64,000 nucleotides of DNA from Rhodococcus sp. W8901 (lineage in GTDB: Bacteria; Actinomycetota; Actinomycetes; Mycobacteriales; Mycobacteriaceae). The DNA lies in contig NZ_CP054690.1 in NCBI RefSeq assembly GCF_013348805.1, forward strand, positions 1-64,000, read 5' to 3'. This document shows, in pieces, positions 22,990 through 31,067 of this stretch. The notes under the pieces were generated by a model that was not told the origin of the DNA, ran no database searches, and was given only the letters and a program-made list of their open reading frames with translations. How positions within the stretch are numbered: the stretch's first letter is position 1; each line of letters opens with the position of its first letter. The position numbers and the translations under genes were made by a program.

Positions 22990-23005
22990 GCTGCTCCTCC
23001 ATAGT

Positions 23006-23019
23006 TGGAACCTGTTTCA
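23006..23019. promoter_or_regulatory. KstR-type operator
   Basis: TGGAACCTGTTTCA fits the published KstR consensus TNNAACNNGTTNNA at every fixed position and lies directly upstream of the isomerase start. A 12-base palindrome CGCAGCGCTGCG (23034-23045) is adjacent in the same 234-base divergent spacer. Confidence 0.7.
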
Positions 23020-23223
23020 GTTTGCGAGGGTATCGCAGCGCTGCGGTCGGATGGCTCCAGCCGCGAATGACGAAACGGGTGAAGGCGATCGGAGCGGTCC
23101 TCCCGCGCGTAGCACGCATACCGTTCGTTCAGTGCGGGAATGGTTCGAACTGGGACTGGCATCACAGAAGGCTGGATATGCTGTGGCGAGGCCCAGTTCG
23201 ACTCGCCCACCTCGGGAGCTGCC

Positions 23224-23844
23224 ATGAAGCTCGGGAAGATGGTCGCCACAGCCGCTTTCGTTGCGATGACCGTTGCCGTCGGTGCCGGCACCGCCTCGGC
23301 CGATCCGGCCGCGATCGTGAATACCGCGTCGGCCCAGGGGAACGACCAGGGCGTCGGGTTCACCACCGCGGTCGACCCGTCCGGTGCGACGGTCACGACG
23401 GTGCTCGATGCGGGCACGTTCCGCATCGAGGCGGACGGTGCGCAGGTGAGCGTCGTGCGCGACGACGGCACCGTCGTCGGCGCCGTTCCGCTGGCGTACC
23501 GCCTCGGCGGGCAAATGTTCCCGATCGCGGGCAGTGTGGGGACGGACGGGCGCACGCTGACGCTGACGCCGGATCGAAATCCTTTGCAGACCAATCCGGT
23601 CCGCATCGACGACCCGGTTGCGCAGCAGAAGCTGATCGAAGAGGCCCAGAAGAACCAGGCGGGCGCAATCATCGGCAACATCGTCGGTTCCGCGGTAGGA
23701 CTGCTGGTCGGATGCATCGTCGGCGTGATCGGCGGGTGCATCCCCGGTCTGATCGTCGGAGGATTCGTCGGAGCGGCGATCGGAATGGACATCCAGGGCG
23801 GGCCTCCGATGCGGCAGGCCTTCATCGACTTCATAACCCCCTGA
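23224..23844 (+). CDS. Secreted protein with C-terminal glycine-zipper segment
   Basis: 206 residues with a clear signal peptide (basic start, hydrophobic core, cleavage after ASA near residue 27). The mature part is a beta-rich domain (about 30-125). A hydrophobic Gly-rich stretch follows (IIGNIVGSAVGLLVGCIVGV, near 150-170) with two cysteines, then GFVGAAIGMD. I know similar secreted proteins only as uncharacterised actinobacterial families. ATG 23224 follows GGGAG; the longer frame from 23140 would spoil the signal peptide. A strong terminator follows. Confidence 0.75.
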   Translation: MKLGKMVATAAFVAMTVAVGAGTASADPAAIVNTASAQGNDQGVGFTTAVDPSGATVTTVLDAGTFRIEADGAQVSVVRDDGTVVGAVPLAYRLGGQMFPIAGSVGTDGRTLTLTPDRNPLQTNPVRIDDPVAQQKLIEEAQKNQAGAIIGNIVGSAVGLLVGCIVGVIGGCIPGLIVGGFVGAAIGMDIQGGPPMRQAFIDFITP

Positions 23845-23856
23845 CGTTCAACGTCA

Positions 23857-23890
23857 TCCGACCCCGACGCCGCGTCGCGTCGGGGTCGGA
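23857..23890 (+). terminator. Hairpin terminator
   Basis: TCCGACCCCGACGC (23857-23870) pairs perfectly with GCGTCGGGGTCGGA (23877-23890) around CGCGTC. Confidence 0.85.
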
Positions 23891-23932
23891 TAGTTGTACC
23901 GTGGTCTATTCCGGGTGAAACCACTACACGAA

Positions 23933-23957
23933 CGTCCATTTGGCGCTCAAATGGACG
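23933..23957. promoter_or_regulatory. 25-base inverted repeat, probable TetR operator
   Basis: CGTCCATTTG (23933-23942) and CAAATGGACG (23948-23957) form a perfect 10-base inverted repeat around GCGCT, one base before the methyltransferase start. Size and symmetry fit TetR-family operators, and a double TetR gene lies downstream. Confidence 0.6.
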
Positions 23958-23958
23958 C

Positions 23959-24651
23959 GTGCGTGTGAACGAGGTGGTGAGCGGACCCGTCCGTTCGTTG
24001 TGGGCGAGGGCCGGTGCCGCGGTGTACGACCCGATGTTGGTGAAGGCGGAGCGACGCGGAATGGCGGAGCGCCGGCGCCGACTGCTGGCGTCGGCCGAGG
24101 GCGCGGTTCTCGAGATCGGTGCCGGTACCGGGCTCAACGTGCCGTACTACCCGACGACCGTGTCGTCGCTGGTGTTGACGGAGCCCATCGCCCCGATGGC
24201 GGCGCGACTGCGCAATCGGGTGCGGACGTTGCGGCCCGACGCCGAGGTGGTCGAGGCGCCGGGGCACCGGTTGCCCGCCGCGACTGGCATCGTCGACACC
24301 GTCGTGAGCACGCTCGTGCTGTGCACCGTGCCGGACCCCGATGCGGTCCTAGGCGAGATCGCTCGGGTACTGCGTCCGAACGGTCGTTTCCTGTTCTGCG
24401 AGCACGTACGCTCGGAGGATCCGGCTCTGGCGCGGCGGCAGGATCGCCTCGCCGGGCCGTGGTCGGTGTTCGGGCAGGGGTGCCGGTGTGATCGCCGTAC
24501 TCTGTCATCGATCTCGGGGGCGTTCGGGGACGTCGAGGTCGATCATGGAGCGTGGCAGGGGATGCCGGCGTTGGTTCGTCCACTGGTGATCGGACGGGCG
24601 ATGCACGGCACGGTGTCCGGTCGCGGCACGTCGCCGCGACCGGTGATCTGA
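23959..24651 (+). CDS. Class I SAM-dependent methyltransferase
   Basis: 230 residues with motif I EIGAGTGLNVPYY near residue 53, an acidic motif II region, and the post-I segment DTVVSTLVLCTV near 113 typical of UbiE/phospholipid-type methyltransferases; LRPNGRFLFCEHV near 138 follows. Substrate unknown. GTG 23959 or 23965 may be the start; neither has a good ribosome-binding site, and both lie just after the inverted repeat. A double TetR gene follows closely on the same strand. Confidence 0.78.
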   Translation: MRVNEVVSGPVRSLWARAGAAVYDPMLVKAERRGMAERRRRLLASAEGAVLEIGAGTGLNVPYYPTTVSSLVLTEPIAPMAARLRNRVRTLRPDAEVVEAPGHRLPAATGIVDTVVSTLVLCTVPDPDAVLGEIARVLRPNGRFLFCEHVRSEDPALARRQDRLAGPWSVFGQGCRCDRRTLSSISGAFGDVEVDHGAWQGMPALVRPLVIGRAMHGTVSGRGTSPRPVI

Positions 24652-24686
24652 CAAAGGTCGGTAGGCCATGGAAGCAGGGGGATGAA

Positions 24687-25946
24687 GTGAGTCGTACCGG
24701 AAAGGTACCGGTCTCGGCCGAGGGCGGGAAGGAACGGCCGGACAAGCGTGACGAGATCCTGACGGCGTCGTCGGAACTGTTCGCGGCCAAGGGATATACG
24801 GGTACGTCGATGCGGGACATCGCGGGCGCCACCGGGATGCTGGCCGGCAGCCTGTATTACCACTTCGATTCGAAGGAAGCGTTGGCCGCGACGATGGTCC
24901 GGGGCCTGCGCGACGACATCGTCGTCGCGGTGCAGCGTCCCGCGGTGGCGTCGGACTCCCCGATCGAGGCGATCCGGCGATTCGCGCTGGACATCGCCGA
25001 CGCGTCCGCCCGCCATCCCGGCGCACTGCAGGTGTGCCTGGGTGTACCCGGGACGCGGGACGAGGAGCTTCAGGGCCTCCTCGCGGCCGAGCCGCGGTGG
25101 TCGGAGAAGAAGTGGCAGACGCTGATTCGCAATGCCGAGCAGGCGGGCGTACTGCGCTCCGAGGTCGATTCCCGGATCCTGCGCGAGGTACTACGGGTCG
25201 CGCTCACGCACAGCGCGACGCTCGCGCCCACCGGATTCTCGGCGCGCAAGGTCGCGGGTTGCACGATCGACATGTTGTTCGGCGGACTCGCAACCAAGCC
25301 TGCCGACGACGATCTGTCCGACTCGGCGTCCGCCCGGGTGGCGCGCAAGGTGATCGCGTCGTGGGACCGCGAGGACTCGATGATCTTGTCCGACAAGCAG
25401 GATCGCATCCTTGATGCTGCCCGGTTCGTGTTCGCCGAACGCGGGTTCGATGCGACGACGACCCGGGACATCGCCACCGCGGTGGGGCTGACCCAGGGCA
25501 GCCTGTACCACCACTTCGAGTCGCGGGAAGCAATCCTCGTCGCGATCCTGCAGCACTTCTCGTCCCGCATGCGCGCCGCGCACGAGGAGATCGGGGCGGT
25601 GGGTGGGACACCGCTCGAGACCATTGACGCGCTGATCCGGATGCGCAGTGCTGCCGGTAAGCGGTTCGACGCCGAGATCGCGATTCTCAAGTCGTGGGTG
25701 ATGCTCACCGGCAAGGAGCACTTCGACTTCCTGAAGAAGGACGGCCGCAAGTTGCTGCGAGTGTGGGATCGCGCCTTCGCGGCGGGCGTGCGTGACGGCA
25801 GCGTCACGATGCCGGGATCGACTCGGTTGGTGTTCCAGTGCATGGGCGAGATCCTGTGGTCCACACACGGACTGCCGCGTGTCTCCACCGAGCGCATGAC
25901 CCGGTACAACCTCGAGACGGTCCTGTGGGGGGCCTCACCCAAGTAG
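24687..25946 (+). CDS. Double TetR-family regulator (two TetR units in one chain)
   Basis: 419 residues containing two complete TetR units. The first helix-turn-helix runs from RDEILTASSELFAAKGY to GSLYYHFDSKEAL (about residues 21-66). The second runs from KQDRILDAARFVFAERGF to GSLYHHFESREAI (about 233-280), each followed by its own helical ligand domain. Ordinary TetR proteins are about 200 residues, so this is a tandem fusion. GTG 24687 follows an AGGGGGA stretch; an open frame to 24552 has no family sequence. Likely targets are its own operon, via the inverted repeat at 23933. Confidence 0.85.
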   Translation: MSRTGKVPVSAEGGKERPDKRDEILTASSELFAAKGYTGTSMRDIAGATGMLAGSLYYHFDSKEALAATMVRGLRDDIVVAVQRPAVASDSPIEAIRRFALDIADASARHPGALQVCLGVPGTRDEELQGLLAAEPRWSEKKWQTLIRNAEQAGVLRSEVDSRILREVLRVALTHSATLAPTGFSARKVAGCTIDMLFGGLATKPADDDLSDSASARVARKVIASWDREDSMILSDKQDRILDAARFVFAERGFDATTTRDIATAVGLTQGSLYHHFESREAILVAILQHFSSRMRAAHEEIGAVGGTPLETIDALIRMRSAAGKRFDAEIAILKSWVMLTGKEHFDFLKKDGRKLLRVWDRAFAAGVRDGSVTMPGSTRLVFQCMGEILWSTHGLPRVSTERMTRYNLETVLWGASPK

Positions 25947-25977
25947 CACGACGTCGGCGCGACGACGGGAGGAAGTC

Positions 25978-26829
25978 GTGATCGGGAGGTGGTGTGCCGC
26001 AGCGGCGGCGGTGATCGGTGTAATGGTGGCCGGTGCACCGGCCGCGGCGGCGCCACCGGACTTCTACCTCCCGCCGCCGGGGTTACCCGCGGGCCCGGCC
26101 GGGGACGTGATCCGGGCCGAGCCGATGCCGCTGGTGTGGCAGGTGGGGGTACCCAACATGGTCACCGGCGCCTACTTCGATCCGGCACTGCCGTGGACCG
26201 GACCCGGTCCGCGTCCGCTGGTGAGTATGGCGGCCGGCACCCAGGGCCAGGGCGATCAGTGTGCGCCGTCCCGGACGCTCGGCGACGTGATCCGGTACGT
26301 CTCGCCGAGCGAGACGGTGACGTCGTACGAGATGGTGTTCGTCAACGCCTTGCTGTCGCAGGGGATCGCGGTGGTGATCACCGACTACGAGGGGCTCGGA
26401 ACCCCGGGGACACACTCGTACGTCAACCGGGCGTCGGAGGCACACGCCGTGCTCGACGCGGCCCGCGCCGCGATGCGCCTGCCCGGCACCGCGCTCAGGC
26501 CGCACGCTCCCGTCGGGTTCTGGGGCTACTCGCATCAGACCTATCCGGAGGCCCGGGAGCTGATCGATTCCGAACTCAACGACCGCGGCCGGCAGATGCT
26601 CGCCGACGTGCAGAACCAGTGCGTCAACGAGACGAAGGCGACGTACGGGTTCCAGCGCACGGAGGCGTTCACCCGCACCGGTGAGCCGCTGAATCCGTTA
26701 CCGCCGATCAACCCGGGCACGGGACTCAACCACGCGCTCCCGTACGTGTTCGGGGTGCCGGAGTCGGTCACCTGGATGACCGACCGCTTCGCGGGTCGGC
26801 CGGCGCCGACCACCTGCCGGGTTTCGTGA
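25978..26829 (+). pseudogene. Secretory lipase (LIP family) with two internal deletions
   Basis: Signal peptide (cleavage after AAA near residue 24), then the N-terminal part of a PF03583 secretory lipase up to the nucleophile elbow GFWGYSHQ near residue 182. There the sequence jumps straight to the later TYPEARELIDSELNDRGR segment. Family members carry about 60-70 residues in between. A second gap after GEPLNPLP removes the region that holds the catalytic aspartate before GTGLNHALP, which keeps the histidine. At 283 residues it is far below the usual 400 or so. The frame is intact, so a reduced protein may be made, but hydrolase activity is unlikely. GTG 25978 follows GGGAGG. Confidence 0.7.
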
Positions 26830-26833
26830 GCGG

Positions 26834-27010
26834 CTAGCGCGGGTCGGTCACCGACGGCGGCTCGGCCGCCACCGGCGGCATCTCGGGCCGTCGGGTGAGC
26901 GCGACGACGGCCGCCCCCACCGCGGCCACGACCGCACCGAGTCCGATCAGCACTCGTCGGCGGCCGGCCGAGGACGTCGGGGTGGAATCACTCTTGGTCG
27001 CACGCGTCAT
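26834..27010 (-). CDS. Small single-pass membrane protein
   Basis: 58 residues: polar start ([13 protein letters not shown]), basic GRRR, one membrane helix ([19 protein letters not shown]) and a Pro-rich tail. ATG 27010 follows GGTGGAGGC; a longer frame to 27214 overlaps ppiA and is not plausible. Its leftward position before ppiA matches that of the membrane protein gene Rv0008c of M. tuberculosis, but it is much shorter, so homology is uncertain. Confidence 0.6.
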   Translation of the reverse strand: MTRATKSDSTPTSSAGRRRVLIGLGAVVAAVGAAVVALTRRPEMPPVAAEPPSVTDPR

Positions 27011-27068
27011 GCCTCCACCCTTACACAGCTCGCACACGTCGCCCGGAGCGCAATGGCACGATAGGGGG

Positions 27069-27590
27069 GTGACTTCACAGACTGCTACCGCAACGCTGCA
27101 CACCAACCGCGGCGACATCAAGATCGCCCTGTTCGGTAACCACGCGCCGAAGACCGTCGAGAACTTCGTCGGCCTGGCCGACGGTTCCAAGGAGTACTCC
27201 ACGCAGAACGCCAAGGGCGAGGCCTCCGGCCCGTTCTACGACGGCGCCGTCTTCCACCGCGTCATCGACGGCTTCATGATCCAGGGCGGCGACCCGACCG
27301 GCACCGGTCGCGGCGGCCCGGGCTACAAGTTCGGCGACGAGTTCCACCCGGAGCTGCAGTTCGACCGCGGCTACCTGCTGGCCATGGCCAACGCCGGCCC
27401 GGGCACCAACGGCTCGCAGTTCTTCATCACCGTCGGCCCCACCCCGCACCTGAACCGCCGCCACACCATCTTCGGTGAGGTGCTGGACGAGGAGTCGAAG
27501 AAGGTCGTCGACGCCATCGCCACCACCGCGACGGACCGCGGCGACCGCCCGGTCGACGACGTCGTGATCAACAACATCACCATCGCGTAA
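27069..27590 (+). CDS. ppiA: Peptidyl-prolyl cis-trans isomerase, cyclophilin type
   Basis: Cytoplasmic cyclophilin, 173 residues without signal peptide. Active-site motifs [14 protein letters not shown] (near residue 60) and NGSQFFIT (near 117), plus [11 protein letters not shown] near 130, are intact. GTG 27069 is the start; the preceding bases are G-rich (GGGGG). Position and length match PpiA (Rv0009) of mycobacteria. Confidence 0.96.
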   Translation: MTSQTATATLHTNRGDIKIALFGNHAPKTVENFVGLADGSKEYSTQNAKGEASGPFYDGAVFHRVIDGFMIQGGDPTGTGRGGPGYKFGDEFHPELQFDRGYLLAMANAGPGTNGSQFFITVGPTPHLNRRHTIFGEVLDEESKKVVDAIATTATDRGDRPVDDVVINNITIA

Positions 27591-27600
27591 GGATCCACGA

Positions 27601-28503
27601 ATGACGAACCCCGGCTGGGGTGGCACGGCGAGCGAGGGCACCCCGCCACCTCAGCCGAGGTGCGTGCACCACCCCGATCGTCCCACCGCCCTCTCCTGCA
27701 CCCGCTGCGGTCGTCCGGCGTGCCCGGACTGCCTGCGTGCCGCCTCCGTCGGCCACCAGTGCGTCGACTGTGTCGCCGCTGGTCAGCGTGATGTGCCGCA
27801 GGCACGTACCGTCGCCGGTGCACCGGTACGCACGCAACTGCCGACGCCGCTGCTGACGTACGTCCTGATCGCGGTCAACGTGCTGATCTTCGCGGTCACC
27901 GCCGTGCAGTCCCGCAGCGTGATGGACAACCACATCGCGTCGCCGCTGTTCCTCGACTGGGTGCTGTGGGGTCCGGCCGTCGCCGCCGGCGAGTTCAGCC
28001 GCATCGTCACCAGCGGATTCCTGCACATCGGCCTGATGCATCTGGCCGTCAACATGTTCGCGCTGTACGTGATCGGCCGGGACACCGAGATGGTGCTCGG
28101 GCGGGCGCGCTACCTCGCGGTCTATGTGATCGCGCTGCTCGGCGGATCGGCGTCCGTACTGATGCTCGACCCGCTGATCCCCACCGCGGGCGCGTCGGGC
28201 GCGATCTTCGGTCTGCTCGGTGCGCAGGCGGTGATCCTGCTCCGGCTCAAGCGCAGTCCGATGCCGGTGCTGGCGGTCATCGCGATCAACGTGATCATCA
28301 GCGTCACGATCCCCGGGATCTCCCTGTGGGGGCACATGGGCGGCCTGGTCGCCGGTGCCGCCGCGACCGCTGCCCTCCTGTACGTCCCGGGTGCTGTCGG
28401 CGCCAGGGACCGCAAGACCGCCGGCACCGCCGGTTGGTTCGCCCTCGGTGGCGTCGGACTGCTGACGCTGGTCGTCACCGCTGCCGCCGTCGCCGCCATC
28501 TGA
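27601..28503 (+). CDS. Rhomboid-family intramembrane serine protease
   Basis: 300 residues. An N-terminal zinc-binding domain is suggested by two CxxC pairs and a His/Cys set in the first 62 residues (CVHHPDR, CTRCGRPACPDC, CVDC). The rhomboid core follows with about six to seven membrane helices, the helix motif HIGLMHLAVNMFAL near 145, the catalytic serine in GASGAIFG near 200 and the catalytic histidine in WGHMGGL near 246. It lies 10 bases after ppiA, with GGATCC-type spacing, so it is probably co-transcribed. Substrates unknown. Confidence 0.92.
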   Translation: MTNPGWGGTASEGTPPPQPRCVHHPDRPTALSCTRCGRPACPDCLRAASVGHQCVDCVAAGQRDVPQARTVAGAPVRTQLPTPLLTYVLIAVNVLIFAVTAVQSRSVMDNHIASPLFLDWVLWGPAVAAGEFSRIVTSGFLHIGLMHLAVNMFALYVIGRDTEMVLGRARYLAVYVIALLGGSASVLMLDPLIPTAGASGAIFGLLGAQAVILLRLKRSPMPVLAVIAINVIISVTIPGISLWGHMGGLVAGAAATAALLYVPGAVGARDRKTAGTAGWFALGGVGLLTLVVTAAAVAAI

Positions 28504-28515
28504 CCGTAGCGCCGG

Positions 28516-29013
28516 TCAGTCGCTGCCCGCGGCCCGATCCTCCGGCGGCACCAGTCGGTGCACGGACAGGGCGTCGAACACCACCACCGGGTCGACGCCC
28601 AGGTCCCAGCGTCCGAAGATCAGCAGACGTTCGGCGCCGTCGGGATCGACGGCGTCGATCTCGAGCATCGGCACCCGCCGGCCGAGCCGCGGGTAGCGGA
28701 CGATGCGGATCCGGGCGATGTCGTCGGGCCGGTACGTGCGCCGGCCCGTCAACCGCGTCACCGCGACGGCGGAGCCGCCCGCGCCACCGGCGGCGCGCAC
28801 GATCGCGAGTTTGGGGCGCTGTCTTGCGCCGAGACCGGCGAGCACGAACATCCCGACCGCGGCCAGCACGGCCAGGAACTGTCCCGGCGCGTCGAGTCCC
28901 AGCAGCAGCGCCGCGAGGAGCATGGCGATGCCGCCGGCGGCGAGAGCCACCACCGCGCCGAGTGGGGTAGACCACTCGAGCGGCGGTTCATGATCGACTT
29001 CATCCTCAGGCAT
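28516..29013 (-). CDS. PH-domain membrane protein (Rv0010c-like)
   Basis: 165 residues. Two close membrane helices (about 17-40 and 44-62) are followed by a bacterial PH-like domain with GRRTYRPDDIARIRIV and LLIFGRWDLG. The same small PH-domain membrane protein sits between ppiA and crgA in mycobacteria. Role unknown. The ATG at 29013 overlaps a DnaA box, and two perfect boxes lie just upstream, so DnaA could control it. Confidence 0.82.
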   Translation of the reverse strand: MPEDEVDHEPPLEWSTPLGAVVALAAGGIAMLLAALLLGLDAPGQFLAVLAAVGMFVLAGLGARQRPKLAIVRAAGGAGGSAVAVTRLTGRRTYRPDDIARIRIVRYPRLGRRVPMLEIDAVDPDGAERLLIFGRWDLGVDPVVVFDALSVHRLVPPEDRAAGSD

Positions 29014-29052
29014 GTGGACAAGTACCCCCGTTATCCACAGGGGTTATCCACA
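29013..29052. promoter_or_regulatory. Cluster of three perfect DnaA boxes outside oriC
   Basis: TGTGGACAA (29013-29021, reverse of TTGTCCACA), TTATCCACA (29031-29039) and TTATCCACA (29044-29052), all perfect, lie in 40 bases over the start and promoter region of the PH-domain gene. A palindrome ACACGCGTGT (29066-29075) and a TTATCCCC-like site (reverse, near 29089-29096) follow. Confidence 0.85.
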
Positions 29053-29121
29053 CTGGGGATGAATAACACGCGTGTAATTGACTGCCTGGGGATAACTCGG
29101 CCGCTGAAACAGACCGGCAGG

Positions 29122-29385
29122 TCAACGCCATCTCATCGTCATGATCAGGCCCACGACCATGAAGCCGAAGCCGATGAGGAAGTTGTAGGCCCCCAAGTTG
29201 TTCATCCATGTGAGGTTTTCGCCCGCGAGGTAGTACACAATCAGCCAGGCCAGTCCGACCAGCATGAATCCGAGCATCACCGACACGTACAGCGCGCTCG
29301 ACGGCCCGGCCTTCACCTTCACCGGGGTGCGGTTCGCGGGATTGATCGTGTAGTCGGTCTTCTTCCGGACCTTCGACTTCGGCAT
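29122..29385 (-). CDS. crgA: Cell division protein CrgA
   Basis: Small membrane protein that bridges FtsZ, FtsI and other septal proteins and affects growth and division in actinomycetes. 87 residues: basic N-terminus MPKSKVRKK, then two membrane helices (about 32-50 and 63-83) separated by a short loop ([14 protein letters not shown]). ATG 29385 follows AAGGAAG. An upstream extension of the frame to 29508 has no family sequence. Position matches mycobacterial crgA (Rv0011c). Confidence 0.94.
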   Translation of the reverse strand: MPKSKVRKKTDYTINPANRTPVKVKAGPSSALYVSVMLGFMLVGLAWLIVYYLAGENLTWMNNLGAYNFLIGFGFMVVGLIMTMRWR

Positions 29386-29474
29386 GACTTCCTTATTCGT
29401 GTGGATGGGCCCAGCGGGCTCGGGGCGGATCGGTCGCGCGGCGAGCGCGGTGCCCGGATCGGTCCGGGCCGACA

Positions 29475-29508
29475 AGGTACATTCGGCAGTACCTGTTGTG
29501 TAATACAC
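29475..29508. promoter_or_regulatory. Two palindromes between crgA and the DUF881 gene
   Basis: AGGTAC (29475-29480) pairs with GTACCT (29489-29494), and GTGTA-A-TACAC (29498-29508) is a perfect palindrome. Both sit in the divergent promoter region and may bind a regulator. Confidence 0.4.
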
Positions 29509-29578
29509 GCTAACTCAAACAAGCACAGCCAGGACCGGTCGCGCACCGAATCGTCCGTGGTGGGAGTGGTGGTCGAGG

Positions 29579-30343
29579 GTGCCGGACGTCGAGGAGGAGC
29601 CGCAGGGCAACCGCCCGCGGTTCGGCTTCTGGCCGATTGCCGTCCTCGTGGTCTGCCTGGTCGCGGGGCTACTGCTGGCGACCACGCGGCAAGTCTCGCA
29701 CGGCAACGAAATCCGCGCCGCCGATTCGACCCGTTTGTCCGACCTCGTGCGCCGTGCCCAGACCGAGGCGGACGCCGCCGCCCGCACCCGTGACGAGCTG
29801 GCCGCGCAGGTACAGGACCTGCAGGAGAATGCGGCCGGCACCGACACCCGAGTCGCCGAGGCGCTGGACCAGAGCCGCGCGCTTGCCTCCGCGGCCGGGC
29901 TGACCGCCCTCACCGGGCCCGGTGTCGTCGTCACCCTCACCGACGCCCCCCGCGACGCCGACGGCAAGTACCCGGCCGGGGCGTCGCCCGACGACCTCGT
30001 GGTCCACCAACAGGATGTGCAGAGCGTGCTCAACGCGCTGTGGACAGGTGGCGCCGAGGCGATCGCGATGCAGGACCAGCGGATCGTGAACACATCGGCG
30101 CCGCGGTGCATCGGGAACACGCTGCTGCTGCACGGGCGCACGTACAGCCCGCCGTACGTGGTGACCGCGATCGGCGACCCGGCCCGGCTCGCCGCGACCC
30201 TCGCGAACGAGCCCGGCATCAAGACGTTCAAGCAGTACGCCGTCCGCTACGGCCTGGGATACACCCAGCAGGAATCCGGCCACCTGACGGTTCCCGCATA
30301 CACCGGGCAGCTGCACACCGAGTACGCGCAGCCGGTCGCGTAG
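29579..30343 (+). CDS. DUF881 membrane-anchored protein (Rv0012-like)
   Basis: 254 residues: one N-terminal membrane helix (about 16-36), a coiled-coil segment (about 50-100, heptad-like Ala/Leu/Glu), then the DUF881 domain with LTGPGVVVTLTDAP near 113 and VVHQQDVQSVLNALW near 141. The domain would lie outside the membrane. Function unknown, but the gene keeps company with division genes (crgA, pknAB operon). GTG 29579 is the start, with GGTCGAGG just before it. Confidence 0.86.
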   Translation: MPDVEEEPQGNRPRFGFWPIAVLVVCLVAGLLLATTRQVSHGNEIRAADSTRLSDLVRRAQTEADAAARTRDELAAQVQDLQENAAGTDTRVAEALDQSRALASAAGLTALTGPGVVVTLTDAPRDADGKYPAGASPDDLVVHQQDVQSVLNALWTGGAEAIAMQDQRIVNTSAPRCIGNTLLLHGRTYSPPYVVTAIGDPARLAATLANEPGIKTFKQYAVRYGLGYTQQESGHLTVPAYTGQLHTEYAQPVA

Positions 30344-30377
30344 CAACCGCCCGATCCCGCGCATTACTCTTCTTCCC

Positions 30378-31043
30378 ATGCGCATTCTGGTCGTCGACAA
30401 CTACGACAGCTTCGTGTTCAACCTGGTCCAGTACCTGGGTCAGCTCGGGACGCAGGCCGAAGTGTGGCGCAACGACGACCCCCGGCTGACCGGGGACGAC
30501 GCGATCGCGGCCGCCGCCGCCGACTTCGACGGCATCCTGCTCAGCCCCGGCCCCGGCACCCCGCAGCGGGCCGGCGCGACGATGCCGCTGGTAGGAGCCT
30601 GCGCCTCCGCGCAGACACCGCTGCTGGGCGTGTGCCTCGGGCACCAGGCGATCGGCGCGGCATTCGGCGCCACGGTCGACCGCGCGCCCGAACTGCTGCA
30701 CGGCAAGACCAGCATCGTCCACCACAACGGCGGCGGTGTCCTCGCCGGCCTGCCCGACCCGTTCACCGCCACCCGCTACCACTCGCTGACCGTCGCCCCG
30801 GACACCATCCCCGCCGAACTGGAGGTCACCGCGCACACCGACAGCGGCATCGTGATGGCGATGCGGCACCGCGAGCTGCCCATCCACGGCGTCCAGTTCC
30901 ATCCGGAGTCGGTGCTGACACAGGGCGGGCACCGGATGCTCGCGAACTGGCTCGGCGTGTGCGGCCAGGCACCGGCCGAGACGCTGGTCGCGACGCTCGA
31001 GGACGAGGTCGCCCGGTCGCTGGGGGACGCGCTCACGCGCTGA
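30378..31043 (+). CDS. pabA: Aminodeoxychorismate/anthranilate synthase glutamine amidotransferase
   Basis: Class I glutaminase subunit that supplies ammonia for 4-amino-4-deoxychorismate (folate) or anthranilate (tryptophan). 221 residues with the triad cysteine in GVCLGHQAIG near 83, and His/Glu in VQFHPES near 175; SPGPGTP near 56 forms the oxyanion region. The chromosomal place equals Rv0013 (annotated trpG/pabA). Away from other trp genes the pabA role is at least as likely. No ribosome-binding site is evident before the ATG. Confidence 0.9.
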   Translation: MRILVVDNYDSFVFNLVQYLGQLGTQAEVWRNDDPRLTGDDAIAAAAADFDGILLSPGPGTPQRAGATMPLVGACASAQTPLLGVCLGHQAIGAAFGATVDRAPELLHGKTSIVHHNGGGVLAGLPDPFTATRYHSLTVAPDTIPAELEVTAHTDSGIVMAMRHRELPIHGVQFHPESVLTQGGHRMLANWLGVCGQAPAETLVATLEDEVARSLGDALTR

Positions 31044-31067
31044 CCGCCCAGCGACCGTTCCGGTCGA

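Noticed and set aside
28472-28975. Arg-rich open frames in all registers opposite and beside the PH-domain gene
   Set aside because: High-GC shadows; the 165-residue frame has membrane helices and PH-domain motifs.
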